Assembly (NCBI RefSeq): GCF_042663885.1
Contig: NZ_JBHSXV010000001.1
Reading direction: 5' to 3' (one strand)
Length of the DNA: 64,000 nt
Source of the DNA: Aquipuribacter hungaricus
Lineage (GTDB): Bacteria; Actinomycetota; Actinomycetes; Actinomycetales; JBBAYJ01
A program made the translations under genes and the position numbers. Shown one piece after another: positions 63,265-64,000 of the stretch (its first letter is position 1; each line of letters starts with the position of its first letter). The notes under the pieces were generated by a model. It saw only the letters and a list, made by a program, of their open reading frames with translations. It was not told where the DNA came from and searched no databases.

Positions 63265-64000
63265 GCCGCGCCGCCGAGCGCGCCGACGAGGACGTCGAGC
63301 CCGTCGCGCAGCAGGTCCTCGGTGATGACCAGCGGCGGCAGGAGCCGGATGACGTTGCCGTACGTGCCGCACGTGAGGACGACGACCCCGGCGGCGTGGC
63401 ACGCCGCCGCGACCCGGGCCGCCTCGGCGGCGTCCGGCTCGGTGGTGCCCGGCCGGACGAACTCCAGCGCGAGCATGGCGCCGCGGCCGCGGACCTCGCC
63501 GATGCTCGGGTGCTCGGCCTGCGCGCGCTCCAGCACGGGGCGGGCGACGGAGCCGACCCAGCGGGCGCGCCCGGCGAGGTCCTCGTCCACGAGCACGTCC
63601 ATCGCGGCCAGGGCGGCGGCGCACGCGACGGGGTTGCCGCCGTAGGTGCCGCCCAGCCCGCCGGGGTGCACCGCGTCCATGAGCCCGGCCCGTCCGACGA
63701 CGCCTGCCAGCGGCATGCCGTCGGCGAGCCCCTTGGCGACGGTGACCAGGTCGGCGCGCACGCCCTCGTGGTCGAGCGCGAAGACGTCGCCGGTGCGGCC
63801 GAAGCCGGTCTGGATCTCGTCGGCGACGAAGAGGACGCCGTTGTCCCGGCACCACGCCGCCAGCGCGGGCAGGAACCCCGGCGCCGGCTCGACGAACCCG
63901 CCCTCGCCCTGGACGGGCTCGATGACGACGCACGCGACCTGGTCGGCCCCCACCTGGGTGGTGATGCTGCGGACCGCGCGCTCGGCCGCCTGCTCGCCCG
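63261..64000 (-). CDS. gabT: 4-aminobutyrate aminotransferase-type enzyme, 3' part
   Basis: The C-terminal 246 residues of a class III aminotransferase are present; the 5' end lies beyond the right edge. IEPVQGEGGFVEPAPGFLPAL, LFVADEIQTGFGRTGDVFAL (PLP Asp), DLVTVAKGLADGMPLAGVVGR (PLP Lys) and LGGTYGGNPVACAAALAAMDVL match GabT, which converts GABA and 2-oxoglutarate to succinate semialdehyde and glutamate. With patD and gabD in the same region this completes a GABA route. The frame is intact within the window. Related ornithine or omega-amino-acid aminotransferases cannot be excluded. Confidence 0.85.
   Translation of the reverse strand, partial: GEQAAERAVRSITTQVGADQVACVVIEPVQGEGGFVEPAPGFLPALAAWCRDNGVLFVADEIQTGFGRTGDVFALDHEGVRADLVTVAKGLADGMPLAGVVGRAGLMDAVHPGGLGGTYGGNPVACAAALAAMDVLVDEDLAGRARWVGSVARPVLERAQAEHPSIGEVRGRGAMLALEFVRPGTTEPDAAEAARVAAACHAAGVVVLTCGTYGNVIRLLPPLVITEDLLRDGLDVLVGALGGAA

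Overview
This window is chromosomal DNA from a very GC-rich bacterium and looks like an actinomycete (Actinomycetota). The evidence is the gene order, the heavy use of GTG starts (roughly half the genes), many ATGA/GTGA stop-start overlaps, codon third positions that are almost all G or C, and family members typical of the phylum: DUF3515, DUF177, DUF2469, DUF779, a PII operon of the amtB-glnB-glnD type, and a WhiG/FliA sigma gene between xerC and rpsB. I do not see enough to name a genus. No tRNA, rRNA, CRISPR array, insertion sequence, phage or attachment site was recognised.

Layout. 1-703: end of an SGNH hydrolase. 708-2490: DUF3515 lipoprotein, a stand-alone Lrp ligand-binding domain, and thiL. 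2635-17657: core genes rpmB, a DhaL/FakA-like kinase, recG, rsmD, coaD, DUF177-rpmF, rnc, mutM, smc, ftsY, then amtB-glnB. 17767-25740: glnD, ffh, an amidohydrolase, and the ribosomal/tRNA-modification cluster rpsP-khpA-rimM-trmD-rplS. 25862-27483: lepB and rnhB. 27561-31169: a GAF-domain regulator, an aldehyde dehydrogenase and a DUF779 protein. 31246-37257: DUF2469, yraN, comM, dprA, xerC and a WhiG-type sigma factor. 37372-39656: two exported proteins. 40012-44410: the classic rpsB-tsf-pyrH-frr-cdsA run. 44427-47537: a GH13 enzyme, rlmN and a DivIVA-domain protein.

47.5-64 kb is accessory catabolism. It holds a putrescine/GABA set: a succinate-semialdehyde dehydrogenase, an FAD amine oxidase, a class III aminotransferase, an Lrp/AsnC regulator divergent from an aminobutyraldehyde dehydrogenase, a four-gene PotDABC-type polyamine importer, a saccharopine-dehydrogenase-like enzyme, a GSA-aminomutase-like aminotransferase and the end of a GabT-type aminotransferase. 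Together these could import putrescine and oxidise it through aminobutyraldehyde and GABA to succinate.

The most striking observation is a sequence signature. Between 45,066 and 62,303 eight coding units are broken (or, in one case, fused) by at least fifteen single-base insertions, and every one lies in the centre of an AGCT tetranucleotide, giving AGGCT or AGCCT. Removing one base at each site restores an uninterrupted family-typical protein. One such insertion artificially joins the potB and potC permease genes. No gene in the first 45 kb shows this. A systematic sequencing or assembly error is the simplest explanation, so the broken genes are annotated as intact loci with frameshifts.

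Regulatory sites of note are a GlnR-type double box before amtB, strong hairpins between glnB and glnD and between rpsB and tsf, paired GTGCAACG repeats before the aldehyde dehydrogenase, and several TANNNT-N7-start arrangements that suggest leaderless transcripts.
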